Below are positions 1 to 5,550 of a stretch of 6,568 nt of DNA, in pieces. Source of the stretch: Bacillota bacterium (GTDB taxonomy: Bacteria > Bacillota > Clostridia > DSM-8532). Numbering within the stretch: the first letter of the stretch is position 1; each line of letters starts with the position of its first letter. Location: NCBI GenBank assembly GCA_023446675.1, contig JAEXPO010000452.1:1-6568 (forward strand). Direction: 5' to 3'. The notes under the pieces were generated by a model, which searched no databases, was not told where the DNA came from, and saw only the letters and a list, made by a program, of their open reading frames with translations. The translations under genes were made by a program, and so were the position numbers.

Positions 1-188
1 ACATAAGGGTTATGGGCGATATTTCTGCATTTCAGGGTGTCGGAATAGCTGCCGAAGTACAAATGAAGATCCGCATCATAAGCAAAGCAAACAGCCGAGT
101 TATCCGGGTATTTGCTATTGGTGGTTCCCAGGTAAAGAAGCTTTTCTTTTTCCAGTATCTTTTTAATCGTTTCGGTTTTGAGCTCCAT
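1..188 (-). CDS. Pyridoxamine 5'-phosphate oxidase-like FMN-binding protein, N-terminal part
   Basis: The gene reads leftward from an ATG at 188 and leaves the window after 62 codons, so its C-terminus is not visible. The translation starts MELKTETIKKILEKEKLLYL. It continues with LGTTNSKYPDNSAV (about 20-33), then YDADLHLYFGSYSDT (37-51) and KCRNIAHNPY (53-62). This order, a short helix followed by strands with a G-x-P-like turn, a 'LYF' strand and a 'K..N...NP' motif, is the N-terminal half of the split-barrel flavin-binding family (Putative_PNPOx, PF01243). Members bind FMN or F420 and often have unknown substrates, so no reaction can be assigned. A strong ribosome binding site lies 8 nt upstream, inside the end of the helicase gene. 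The two genes overlap by 26 nt in different frames, which suggests co-transcription and translational coupling. Family call is good; specific function is unknown. Confidence 0.8.
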   Translation of the reverse strand, partial: MELKTETIKKILEKEKLLYLGTTNSKYPDNSAVCFAYDADLHLYFGSYSDTLKCRNIAHNPY

Positions 189-2604
189 ACAAAGCCCCTC
201 CTTTTTCTTTTATATTTTTTTCAGCCCAGAAGCCTTGAACGCTTTCCACAAGGGAAAGCCCACGGGCTACTCTGGGTATGGGATGCCACTCCTCCGGCAG
301 CAGAGCCAGATAGTCTCTTTCGGCGTAGCGGGAATCAATAAGAAGCAGGGCCCCCTGGTCTGTCTCTGTACGGATGAGGCGTCCCGCGGCCTGCAGCACC
401 TTGTTAAGGCCAGGGAAGGTATAGGCGTAATCAAAGCCGGTGCCGCGCTCCTTTTCATAGTAAGCCCTAAGAATTTCCTGCTCGGGACATACCTGAGGCA
501 GACCTACACCCACCACAATGACGCTGGTAAGCCTGTCTCCCGTGAGATCAATACCTTCTCCAAAGGCTCCTCCCATAACGCAAAGGCCTATTCTCGGTAT
601 AGCTCCGGTTTCATCAAAAAGGGCCAGAAACCGGGCCCGGGCTTCATCGTCCATCTCTCTTTCCTGCAGGTGAAGCTCCCATTCCAGGGGCATGAGGGAA
701 AGAAGCTGGTGTACCTCCAGCATGTACTTGTAGGATGGAAAGAAAACCATGGTATTGCCGCCCCGGCCCTCCACCCAGCCCTTAATGGCCTGAGCCAGCC
801 CCTCCATATGCCGCTCCCTCTGGCGGTAGCGGGTTTCTATAAGATCCTGATTTACAACAAAAAGATTTTCCCTGGGAAAGGGAGAAGGCAGCCTCAGGGT
901 AATGTCTCCCTTCCGTCCGCCCAGAATGTTTTTAAAATACCCCAAAGGGGAAAGAGTGGCAGAAAACAGAACGGCGGTTTGGGCCATATCCATACGCTTA
1001 TCCAGCATTTCACCCGGATCCAGGCAAAGAAGGGTAATGACAAGCCTTCCCTTGGTTCCGGTTGCTAATGTCCTGTATCGGGGTGAGAAAAGCTCCAGTA
1101 TGTTTTTAAAATGAAGCAGATCAAAAAAGAGGGTAATAAGGTCCTCGCCGTAGGGATGTGTCTCCGCTTCCTCCTGAGCCATAATCCAGGCCTCTGTGCG
1201 CTCCAGAAAGGCGTCCAGGCATTCGGTAAGAAGTCCCGGGGGCTCCGGAGAGGAGTAATAATCCCTTCCGGCAGCCTGGGAGAGGCTGGACTGAAATAGG
1301 GGCTCCAAAGAAGCTATGGTCTTTTTAAGAGCCCTCAGGGTTTTGTAGATGACGGGCTCCTCCTTGCGAAGACTTTTGGCCAGCAGGGTTATGGACTTCA
1401 TGGAAAGGCTTGCCGAGTACATTTCTCTGGCCCTGTCAAAGAGGTTGTGGGCCTCGTCCACGAGGAAAGCATAGTTTTCCCGGCCCTTTTGCTGAAAAAA
1501 GCGCTTTAAATAAACTCTGGGATCAAAGGCATAATTGTAATCGCAGATTATGAGATCGCAGCCAAGGGCCAGCTCCAGGCTAAGCTCGAAGGGGCAGAGC
1601 CGGTGCTTTTCAGCGGCTTCTATTATGCTTTCACGCGAGAAAAAGTCATGCTTTTTAAGAAGGCCCTGAACCACCCGCTTGGAGCGGGACATGAAGCCCT
1701 GGATAAACTCGCATTTTTCCGGGTTGCAGTTTTTTATGGGAAGCAGGCAGAGCTTATCCTTGGCGGTAAGGGTTAGCACCTTAAGCCGGAGCCCGTCTTT
1801 TTCAAGCATTTTATAGGCGTTTTCCGCAATGGCCCGGGTTGTGGTTTTGGCGGTAAGGTAAAAAATACGGTCCAGCTTTCCTTCACCCAGGGCCTTTATG
1901 GCGGGGTAAAGCACGCCCATGGTTTTTCCCGTGCCTGTGGGGGCCTGTGCAAACAGCCTTTTTCCCTCTTCAATGGATTTCCAAGTATTGTAGGCAAGAA
2001 GCTTCTGGCCTTTCCTATAGCCTGAAAAAGGAAACGCCATATTTTTGATGGTAAGGTTCCGCAAGGCACGCCATTTGGCCTGGGCCACGGACCACGCGGC
2101 ATAGGGGTACAGCAGGTTTTTAAAAAAACGCTCCAGCTTATCCAGCGGGTATGCACGGTCAAAGGACTTCTCCTCACCGGTTTCCCTTCGATAGTAGGTA
2201 AGCCGGACAGACATGCTGTCAAGGCTGTGGGCTTTGGCCCAGAGGTAGGCGTAAAGCCTGGCCTGGGCCCAGTGAGCCTCGCTGTAGTCTTCCGAAATGC
2301 CTGTTAAGGGAGCGGAGGTGGTTTTTATTTCATGGATAATGGTTTTGTCCGGATAGGTCCAGATGCCGTCCGCTCTGCCGCTTATCTCCACGATGCACCC
2401 GGGAGCCTCAAAGCTGTCGGAGAGCCAGACCTCCGCTTCATAGCAGCCCTCCTCGGTATGGCGCTTTTGCAAAAGCCCGTGGGCCAGCGTTCCCTCCTGA
2501 GCCTGACGGTAGGAGCTAAAGGACCAGGCGGTTTCCTCCTGTATGGAGAAAGCGACAAGGCTTCGTACCGATGCTTTTATAGACACTATTTCACTGGAAG
2601 CCAA
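163..2604 (-). CDS. PD-(D/E)XK nuclease fused to an iron-sulfur DinG/XPD-type DNA helicase
   Basis: With the TTG start at 2604 the protein is 813 aa. The N-terminus (about 1-180) is a RecB/Cas4-like nuclease: EGTLAH (37-42), GRADG with D79, HEIKT with E92 and K94, and QARLYAY (114-120). The helicase follows: Walker A APTGTGKT (221-228); four cysteines at 286, 293, 298 and 337 placed like the XPD/DinG Fe-S ligands; DEAH box (383-386); LFSATLS (546-552); GEGIDLTGDRL (682-692); QAAGRLIR (738-745). All motifs look intact. The family (COG1199) unwinds DNA 5'-3' in repair; the nuclease role is inferred from residues. The open frame reaches an ATG at 2784, but that lies at or upstream of the predicted transcription start, and family homology begins only at about IKASVRSLVAF. 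TTG 2604 has GGGGGA 8 nt upstream; GTG 2586 is the alternative. The gene has its own promoter with a LexA box, so it is probably SOS-induced. Confidence 0.9.
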   Translation of the reverse strand: MASSEIVSIKASVRSLVAFSIQEETAWSFSSYRQAQEGTLAHGLLQKRHTEEGCYEAEVWLSDSFEAPGCIVEISGRADGIWTYPDKTIIHEIKTTSAPLTGISEDYSEAHWAQARLYAYLWAKAHSLDSMSVRLTYYRRETGEEKSFDRAYPLDKLERFFKNLLYPYAAWSVAQAKWRALRNLTIKNMAFPFSGYRKGQKLLAYNTWKSIEEGKRLFAQAPTGTGKTMGVLYPAIKALGEGKLDRIFYLTAKTTTRAIAENAYKMLEKDGLRLKVLTLTAKDKLCLLPIKNCNPEKCEFIQGFMSRSKRVVQGLLKKHDFFSRESIIEAAEKHRLCPFELSLELALGCDLIICDYNYAFDPRVYLKRFFQQKGRENYAFLVDEAHNLFDRAREMYSASLSMKSITLLAKSLRKEEPVIYKTLRALKKTIASLEPLFQSSLSQAAGRDYYSSPEPPGLLTECLDAFLERTEAWIMAQEEAETHPYGEDLITLFFDLLHFKNILELFSPRYRTLATGTKGRLVITLLCLDPGEMLDKRMDMAQTAVLFSATLSPLGYFKNILGGRKGDITLRLPSPFPRENLFVVNQDLIETRYRQRERHMEGLAQAIKGWVEGRGGNTMVFFPSYKYMLEVHQLLSLMPLEWELHLQEREMDDEARARFLALFDETGAIPRIGLCVMGGAFGEGIDLTGDRLTSVIVVGVGLPQVCPEQEILRAYYEKERGTGFDYAYTFPGLNKVLQAAGRLIRTETDQGALLLIDSRYAERDYLALLPEEWHPIPRVARGLSLVESVQGFWAEKNIKEKGGALYGAQNRND
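197..202 (-). promoter_or_regulatory. Ribosome binding site of the PNPOx-like gene, inside the helicase gene
   Basis: The minus strand reads AAGGAGGGG here, with the AGGAGG core 8 nt from the ATG at 188. It fixes the start of the downstream gene. Because it lies within the last codons of the helicase gene, ribosomes finishing the helicase pass over it. Confidence 0.8.
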
Positions 2605-2731
2605 TACCCAATTCCCCCATAAACCAAAATCGAAAGCACCTTTTTCCAAGAATACGCCGGGCTGCACCGGAATGCCCCGGAATACCCCGGAATACCCTCT
2701 CCGGCATGCGGCCATAAAGTCCGGGAGGCAT
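2591..2731 (-). other. Possible 46-codon leader ORF before the helicase
   Basis: An ATG at 2731 opens a 46-codon frame starting MPPGLYGRMPERVF, rich in Arg, Gly and aromatic residues, ending in TGA at 2591. It lies wholly downstream of the predicted transcription start. Its stop falls past the TTG candidate start (2604) and 4 nt before the GTG candidate (2586) of the helicase, an arrangement that could permit translational coupling. The only ribosome-binding match upstream is a weak AAAAGG, which lies in a predicted hairpin, and no homology is recognised. It may be chance. Confidence 0.2.
2651..2700 (-). repeat. 10-bp tandem repeat in the helicase leader
   Basis: On the minus strand five consecutive 10-nt units can be read: AGAGGGTATT, CCGGGGTATT, CCGGGGCATT, CCGGTGCAGC and CCGGCGTATT. 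Units two and three differ at one base, the last is close, and the fourth is diverged. The period is not a multiple of three, which argues against this stretch being part of the helicase protein. No function is recognised. Confidence 0.6.
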
Positions 2732-2754
2732 CCCAAGGGCCTTTTATTCCTTGG
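2696..2754 (-). promoter_or_regulatory. Two hairpins in the 5' leader of the helicase mRNA
   Basis: The first pairs CCAAGG (2749-2754) with CCTTGG (2733-2738) around a 10-nt loop. The second pairs CCTCCCGG (2721-2728) with CCGGAGAGG (2696-2704), giving 8 pairs with one bulged base and a 16-nt loop. Neither is followed by a U-tract, so they are not terminators. They may influence translation or mRNA stability. They match no riboswitch class that I recognise. Confidence 0.4.
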
Positions 2755-2770
2755 CGGATTAATAATTTCG

Positions 2771-2782
2771 GAACATATGTTC
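2771..2782. promoter_or_regulatory. LexA (SOS) box
   Basis: The sequence is the perfect 12-bp palindrome GAACATATGTTC. It matches the Gram-positive LexA/DinR consensus core GAAC-RNRY-GTTC at every specified position; only the outermost flanking C and G of the extended consensus are not kept. It lies immediately downstream of the -10 element and covers the predicted transcription start of the nuclease-helicase gene, a classic repressor position. Binding by LexA is inferred. Confidence 0.85.
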
Positions 2783-2788
2783 ACATAT

Positions 2789-2817
2789 ATTTTACGCTAT
2801 TTGCCACGGGGGTGCAA
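2789..2817 (-). promoter_or_regulatory. Sigma-A-type promoter of the nuclease-helicase gene
   Basis: On the minus strand a -35 TTGCAC (2812-2817) and a -10 TAAAAT (2789-2794) are separated by exactly 17 nt. Transcription would start near 2782, inside the LexA box. This makes an ATG start at 2784 unlikely and implies a leader of about 180 nt before TTG 2604. Confidence 0.7.
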
Positions 2818-2847
2818 GGGCTGGGTGAAGTCAAAGTGAGGACACGC

Positions 2848-2877
2848 AAAAAAAGTGCCGGGTCAGTTGGACCTGGC
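2848..2877 (-). terminator. Rho-independent terminator of the siderophore uptake operon
   Basis: On the minus strand GCCAGGTC pairs with GACCCGGC around the loop CAACT, with one A-C mismatch in eight, followed by AC and seven T residues (2854-2848). The hairpin contains the last codons and TGA stop of the second permease, so terminator and coding end overlap. It separates the uptake operon from the helicase promoter, which begins about 30 nt further on. Confidence 0.75.
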
Positions 2878-3627
2878 CATGAGGTAAAGAAAATAGGGGG
2901 TGCTGAGTACGGTGATGACAATGCCTACAGGAACATCGGCCCCAAGGCTGACGGTGCGGGTCAGGGTGTCGGCAATAAGAATAATAATGGCGCCGCAAAA
3001 GGAGGCGGCAGGAAAAAGCAGCTTATGATTAGGCCCAACCAGCTTGCGTGCCATATGGGGTGCAATCATTCCCACAAAGAAAAAGCTTCCGCCCAAAGCC
3101 ACGCTTCCCGCCGAAAGCGCCACCGCAGCGAGGGAGAGGCCTAAAAACTCGGCCTTTACGGCAACACCTAAGCCTTTTGCCGTATCGTTTCCAAGCTGAA
3201 TGGCATTTAACATGCGGGAACGGTAGAAGGCATAGCCCCATAAAACAAGTGTCCAGGGAGCGAGCACCGCAAGATTGCGCCAATCATCCCCCCACAGATT
3301 GCCCGCATTCCAGCGCTGGATGAACTCCATTTGCTTTTCGTCAAGCTTCAGGGTAAGAAGGGTTGTAAGAGCGCCGTAGCCGGTTCCCAGGGCAACACCG
3401 GTTAATATAAGCCCGGTGGGGGAGGTATCCCTTCCACGCCGGTGGGATAAAAGAAAAATAAGTGCCGCAGCCGTTATTCCCCCCAAAAAGGCCAGCAGGG
3501 GCAGGATGAAGGGGGAGGCCTTGCCCTGGGTTGAAAACATGACCACATAAAGAAGCACAAAAAGGCCGGAGCCGGAGCTGATGCCCAGAGTGCCGGGACT
3601 GGCCATGTCGTTTCGAAGAAGGCTTTG
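2863..3627 (-). pseudogene. FecCD-type siderophore permease, second gene, lacking its 5' third
   Basis: The open frame from ATG 3606 gives 247 aa; FecCD permeases are usually about 330-350 aa with ten membrane helices. Homology starts upstream of that ATG at codons reading QSLLRNDMASPGTLGIS, which corresponds to the QGxxRNPLA region around residue 95 of a complete permease. Helices equivalent to 3-10 are present. GGSFFFVGMIAPHMARKLVG (172-191 from ATG 3606) is the cytoplasmic segment that contacts the ATPase, and TPYFLYLMARS is a typical C-terminus. The first two helices are missing, and ATG 3606 has no ribosome binding site because it is an internal codon of the original gene. The upstream sequence belongs to the first permease in another frame. 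A product could arise only by reinitiation and would lack part of the transport path, so I call it a pseudogene. Its terminator is intact. Confidence 0.75.
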
Positions 3628-4190
3628 CCCAGATGGTATTTAATGGCTATGTACTGGCTGAACGCCCCAAAAAGCATGGATATGGAGATACCTGCCAGAA
3701 CCAGCCGCTGGGGAGTAAGCCCGGTCTTGCCCAGAGATGCCACAAAATAAGTCAGAAGGGTGGCCGCTGCGGCACCCAGACAGGCAAACAGCATGGTTGT
3801 GCCATAGGTGCGTCCCGGAAGGAAGGCCATGCTCAGGGCAAGGGCAAAGCCTGCGCCGCTGTTTATGCCCATGAGGCCCGAATCGGCCAGGGGATTGCGG
3901 GTGGTACCCTGCATAATAGCGCCGCAGACAGCAAGGCTGCAGCCTACAACCAGGTCGGCGACGGTTCGGGGAAACCGGAGCGTCCTTATAATCTGATGCT
4001 CGGTGTGCAGGGGATTGAAATGGAAAACCGCCCCCCAGGCTGTGGATAAACTCATATCGGCGGCGCCGAAACTAATCGATGCCGCCGACATGAGTACCAG
4101 CAAACCGAATCCCACAACCATGGTTAATTTGAATTTAACAGCCCCCGGAGGGCGAGTGTTAAGAGGATTTGCCAGGTGCTTGGTATTCAT
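3474..4190 (-). pseudogene. FecCD-type siderophore permease, first gene, truncated by deletion
   Basis: The gene begins 30 nt after the binding-protein stop, with a modest AAAGGA ribosome site 13 nt upstream. The 238-aa frame has a normal permease N-terminus: helix 1 (about 21-42), TLRFPRTVADLVVG (70-83), GAIMQGTTRNPLADSGLMGI (90-109), helix 4 (about 131-153) and GLTPQRLVLAGISISMLFG (157-175). Similarity stops near residue 187, about half a permease. From there the DNA is that of the second permease gene read in the wrong frame, giving about 50 unrelated residues rich in Pro, Ala, Cys and Trp before the stop at 3474. The ATPase-contact region and the last five helices are absent, so transport function is very unlikely. 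In Bacillus such permeases pair as heterodimers (for example YfiZ-YfhA, FeuB-FeuC), which was probably the ancestral arrangement here. Confidence 0.75.
3621..3632 (-). other. Deletion junction between the two permease genes
   Basis: On the minus strand GGGCAAAG lies at the boundary. Read in frame one it ends the first permease (...KYHLGK). Read one frame over it starts the recognisable part of the second (GQSLLRNDMASPG). Further upstream the second frame meets a TAA stop and loses homology. The shared bases may be microhomology used in the deletion, but the original sequences are not visible. Confidence 0.6.
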
Positions 4191-4220
4191 TCTATGAGTG
4201 ATGTCCTTTCCTTAAGGCGA

Positions 4221-5225
4221 TTATTGGGCCAACTGATTTAAGGCATCCACAATATAGTCAAGCTGAGCGGTAAGGCTGGCTACGTCGTCGTAGTAGAAAA
4301 GGCCCTGATATTTGCCCGGTATTTCTACCAGACGGCCCTCGGCAACAGCAGGTATGCTTTTCCATATTTCCGTTTTGGAGTACTCGGATTCCTTGCCCTC
4401 CTGACGGAACCACAGAATATAGTCGCCAAAATACTCATGGGCAATTTCATAGCTCAGGGTGGCGCGTCCCTTGCCGGTTTCGGCAATAAGCTGCTCCAGC
4501 TTTTCCGTCTTTTTAAGGCCGAGGTACTTATACACGAGAGTTCCGCCTCTTGAGCCTGTTTCATAGGCTACCCCGCTCCATTCGCCGGAAGGCCCCCAGT
4601 CCTCCATGATGCTGAAGGTTTTGCCCTCAAAGGCGCCTGCGTTTAATTTTTGCCTGGCGTCAGCCAGCTTCTCTTCAAAAACCTTAATGGCCTCTTCGGC
4701 GATTTCAGATCTTCCGGTAGCTTCGGCGATAATGCGAAGCCTTTCCTCGGAGCTGACATCGCTTTCAGGAATAACAAGCACGGGAGCGATTTTGCTGAAG
4801 GTTTCAAAATCCTCCTGTGAATAGGTAATAATCAGATCGGGATCAAGAGCCATAACATCCTCCTGTGCCCAATTGGTAATCTTTTCGGCAGGATCGAACT
4901 TATCGTAAAAGGGCATGGTCTCCTGTGCCCACGCGGAGTATCCCACCACGTTAAGGCCAAGGGTAAACGGGTCGCCTATGTACCAGTTGACAACCACACG
5001 CTGGGGATTGGCAGGAACTTCAATTTCGCCCATGATGGTGCTTACCTTGCGGGTTGTGCTCTCCGGTTCCGGAGTGGCAGTGGGCTGGACGCTTTCCTGA
5101 GGCTGGGATGAGGGCGTGGCCGATGCAGGTGTGTTTGCGGCAGGTGTGCTTCCGCAGCCTGCGGCAGCGAGCATAGCCGCAGAGCATAAAACGGCTAAAA
5201 GCTTTTTCTTCATGCTTGTTCTCAT
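4221..5225 (-). CDS. Iron-siderophore ABC transporter substrate-binding lipoprotein
   Basis: This 334-aa protein starts with a lipoprotein signal: KKK at 6-8, a hydrophobic core and the lipobox AAGC with Cys24 as the lipidated residue. A linker rich in Ala, Pro, Ser and Thr (25-58) tethers the domain to the membrane surface. Residues 60-334 are a Peripla_BP_2 (PF01497) domain of the FeuA/YfiY/FhuD type: VPANPQRVVV (70-79), EDVMALDPDLIITY (122-135), GGTLVYKYLGL (227-237), ATLSYEIAHEYFGDYILW (255-272) and IPAVAEGRLVEIP (291-303). Such proteins capture ferric siderophores and deliver them to FecCD permeases. The exact ligand cannot be read from sequence; heme or cobalamin are less likely alternatives. 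The ATG at 5225 is chosen because GAGGAG lies 8 nt upstream; Met5 would be too far. The gene is intact although both partner permeases are broken, so it may be a relic or serve a permease elsewhere. Confidence 0.9.
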   Translation of the reverse strand: MRTSMKKKLLAVLCSAAMLAAAGCGSTPAANTPASATPSSQPQESVQPTATPEPESTTRKVSTIMGEIEVPANPQRVVVNWYIGDPFTLGLNVVGYSAWAQETMPFYDKFDPAEKITNWAQEDVMALDPDLIITYSQEDFETFSKIAPVLVIPESDVSSEERLRIIAEATGRSEIAEEAIKVFEEKLADARQKLNAGAFEGKTFSIMEDWGPSGEWSGVAYETGSRGGTLVYKYLGLKKTEKLEQLIAETGKGRATLSYEIAHEYFGDYILWFRQEGKESEYSKTEIWKSIPAVAEGRLVEIPGKYQGLFYYDDVASLTAQLDYIVDALNQLAQ

Positions 5226-5233
5226 TTTATTTA

Positions 5234-5239
5234 CTCCTC
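5234..5239 (-). promoter_or_regulatory. Ribosome binding site of the binding-protein gene
   Basis: GAGGAG on the minus strand, 8 nt before ATG 5225, decides the first Met over the in-frame Met four codons later. Confidence 0.8.
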
Positions 5240-5280
5240 ATATTGATTTATGGATGCCTGAAGCGCTTGCGGCAATAAAA

Positions 5281-5296
5281 GTTAGATAACGCTAAC
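5281..5296. promoter_or_regulatory. Candidate operator dyad downstream of the uptake promoter
   Basis: GTTAG and CTAAC form a perfect inverted repeat around six bases, flanked by A-rich and T-rich arms. It begins about 2 nt after the predicted start point of the uptake operon, a repressor position. The half-sites resemble those of DtxR/IdeR-type iron repressors (GGTTAG/CTAACC), but the spacing is wider than the known consensus, so the regulator is uncertain. It could also fold as a small mRNA hairpin. Confidence 0.45.
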
Positions 5297-5304
5297 CTTT
5301 CGAG

Positions 5305-5334
5305 ATCGTAACATGGGTTGCAGAGCCTTGTCAA
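5305..5334 (-). promoter_or_regulatory. Promoter of the siderophore uptake operon
   Basis: The minus strand has a perfect -35 TTGACA (5329-5334), an 18-nt spacer and a weak -10 TACGAT (5305-5310, four of six bases). A strong -35 with a poor -10 and a long spacer fits a regulated promoter. The start point would be near 5298. Confidence 0.55.
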
Positions 5335-5345
5335 TTAGAGGGAGG

Positions 5346-5441
5346 GCTTATGCTCATAACCGCGTTTGTACAAAGTATAAGCTAAGAAGCTTATACTTAA
5401 AGGGTCATGTAGATTCAGATAGCTTTTATATGCTTATCTTT
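5346..5441 (+). repeat. GCTTAT repeated three times at exact 43-bp spacing
   Basis: Copies start at 5346 (GCTTATGCTC), 5389 (GCTTATACTT) and 5432 (GCTTATCTTT). Both intervals are exactly 43 bp, about four DNA turns, placing the copies on roughly the same face. They may be binding sites for the AraC-type regulator, but the shared core is short and chance is possible. Confidence 0.35.
5373..5398. promoter_or_regulatory. 10-bp inverted repeat in the divergent regulatory region
   Basis: AAGTATAAGC (5373-5382) and GCTTATACTT (5389-5398) are exact reverse complements separated by TAAGAA. The dyad is centred about 85 bp upstream of the uptake start and about 125 bp upstream of the regulator start. 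It is not followed by a T-tract in either direction, so an operator is more likely than a terminator. Its right arm is also one copy of the GCTTAT repeat. Confidence 0.55.
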
Positions 5442-5467
5442 GGATTCGTCCTATCTTTTTTTGGATT
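5435..5467 (+). promoter_or_regulatory. Direct repeat upstream of the AraC gene promoter
   Basis: TATCTTTGGATT (5435-5446) recurs as TATC plus a longer T-run plus TTTGGATT (5452-5467). The TTTGGATT cores are 21 bp apart, two helical turns, the usual geometry for AraC-family binding sites. The array ends just upstream of the -35 region of the regulator gene, suggesting autoregulation. This is inference from spacing and position. Confidence 0.4.
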
Positions 5468-5496
5468 ACCTTTGAGCGTGCTTTGATTTGATAATA

Positions 5497-5505
5497 TGCT
5501 ATAAT
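5497..5505 (+). promoter_or_regulatory. Extended -10 promoter of the AraC gene
   Basis: TGCTATAAT is a perfect extended -10 element (TG-N-TATAAT). No good -35 is found 16-18 nt upstream, which fits an extended -10 or activator-assisted promoter. The start point would be near 5512, about 39 nt before the ATG. Confidence 0.65.
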
Positions 5506-5539
5506 GTTACGAGATAAGTTTGACTAATCTAATTCTTTT

Positions 5540-5545
5540 AGGAGA
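5540..5545 (+). promoter_or_regulatory. Ribosome binding site of the AraC gene
   Basis: AGGAGA sits 5 nt before the ATG at 5551. Its position supports that start. Confidence 0.75.
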
Positions 5546-5550
5546 CTGCT

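Noticed and set aside
178..1068. Plus-strand open frame of 296 codons
   Set aside because: It is entirely antisense to the conserved 3' part of the helicase, has no family motifs, and its composition follows the opposite strand.
2605..2784. Helicase start at the upstream ATG (2784), giving 873 aa
   Set aside because: That ATG lies at or upstream of the predicted transcription start and overlaps the promoter region, has no ribosome binding site, and the first ~60 residues span hairpins and a 10-bp repeat with no family similarity.
2812..3323. Plus-strand open frames opposite the second permease
   Set aside because: They mirror the well-conserved permease coding strand and show no recognisable domain or ribosome binding site.
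2863..4190. A single permease gene broken by one frameshift
   Set aside because: Joining the frames would give about 440 aa with helices 3-5 duplicated, so a deletion between two genes explains the sequence better.
5373..5398. Perfect dyad as a rho-independent terminator
   Set aside because: The stem is AT-rich, no T-run follows on either strand, and it lies between two divergent promoters with no gene ending there.
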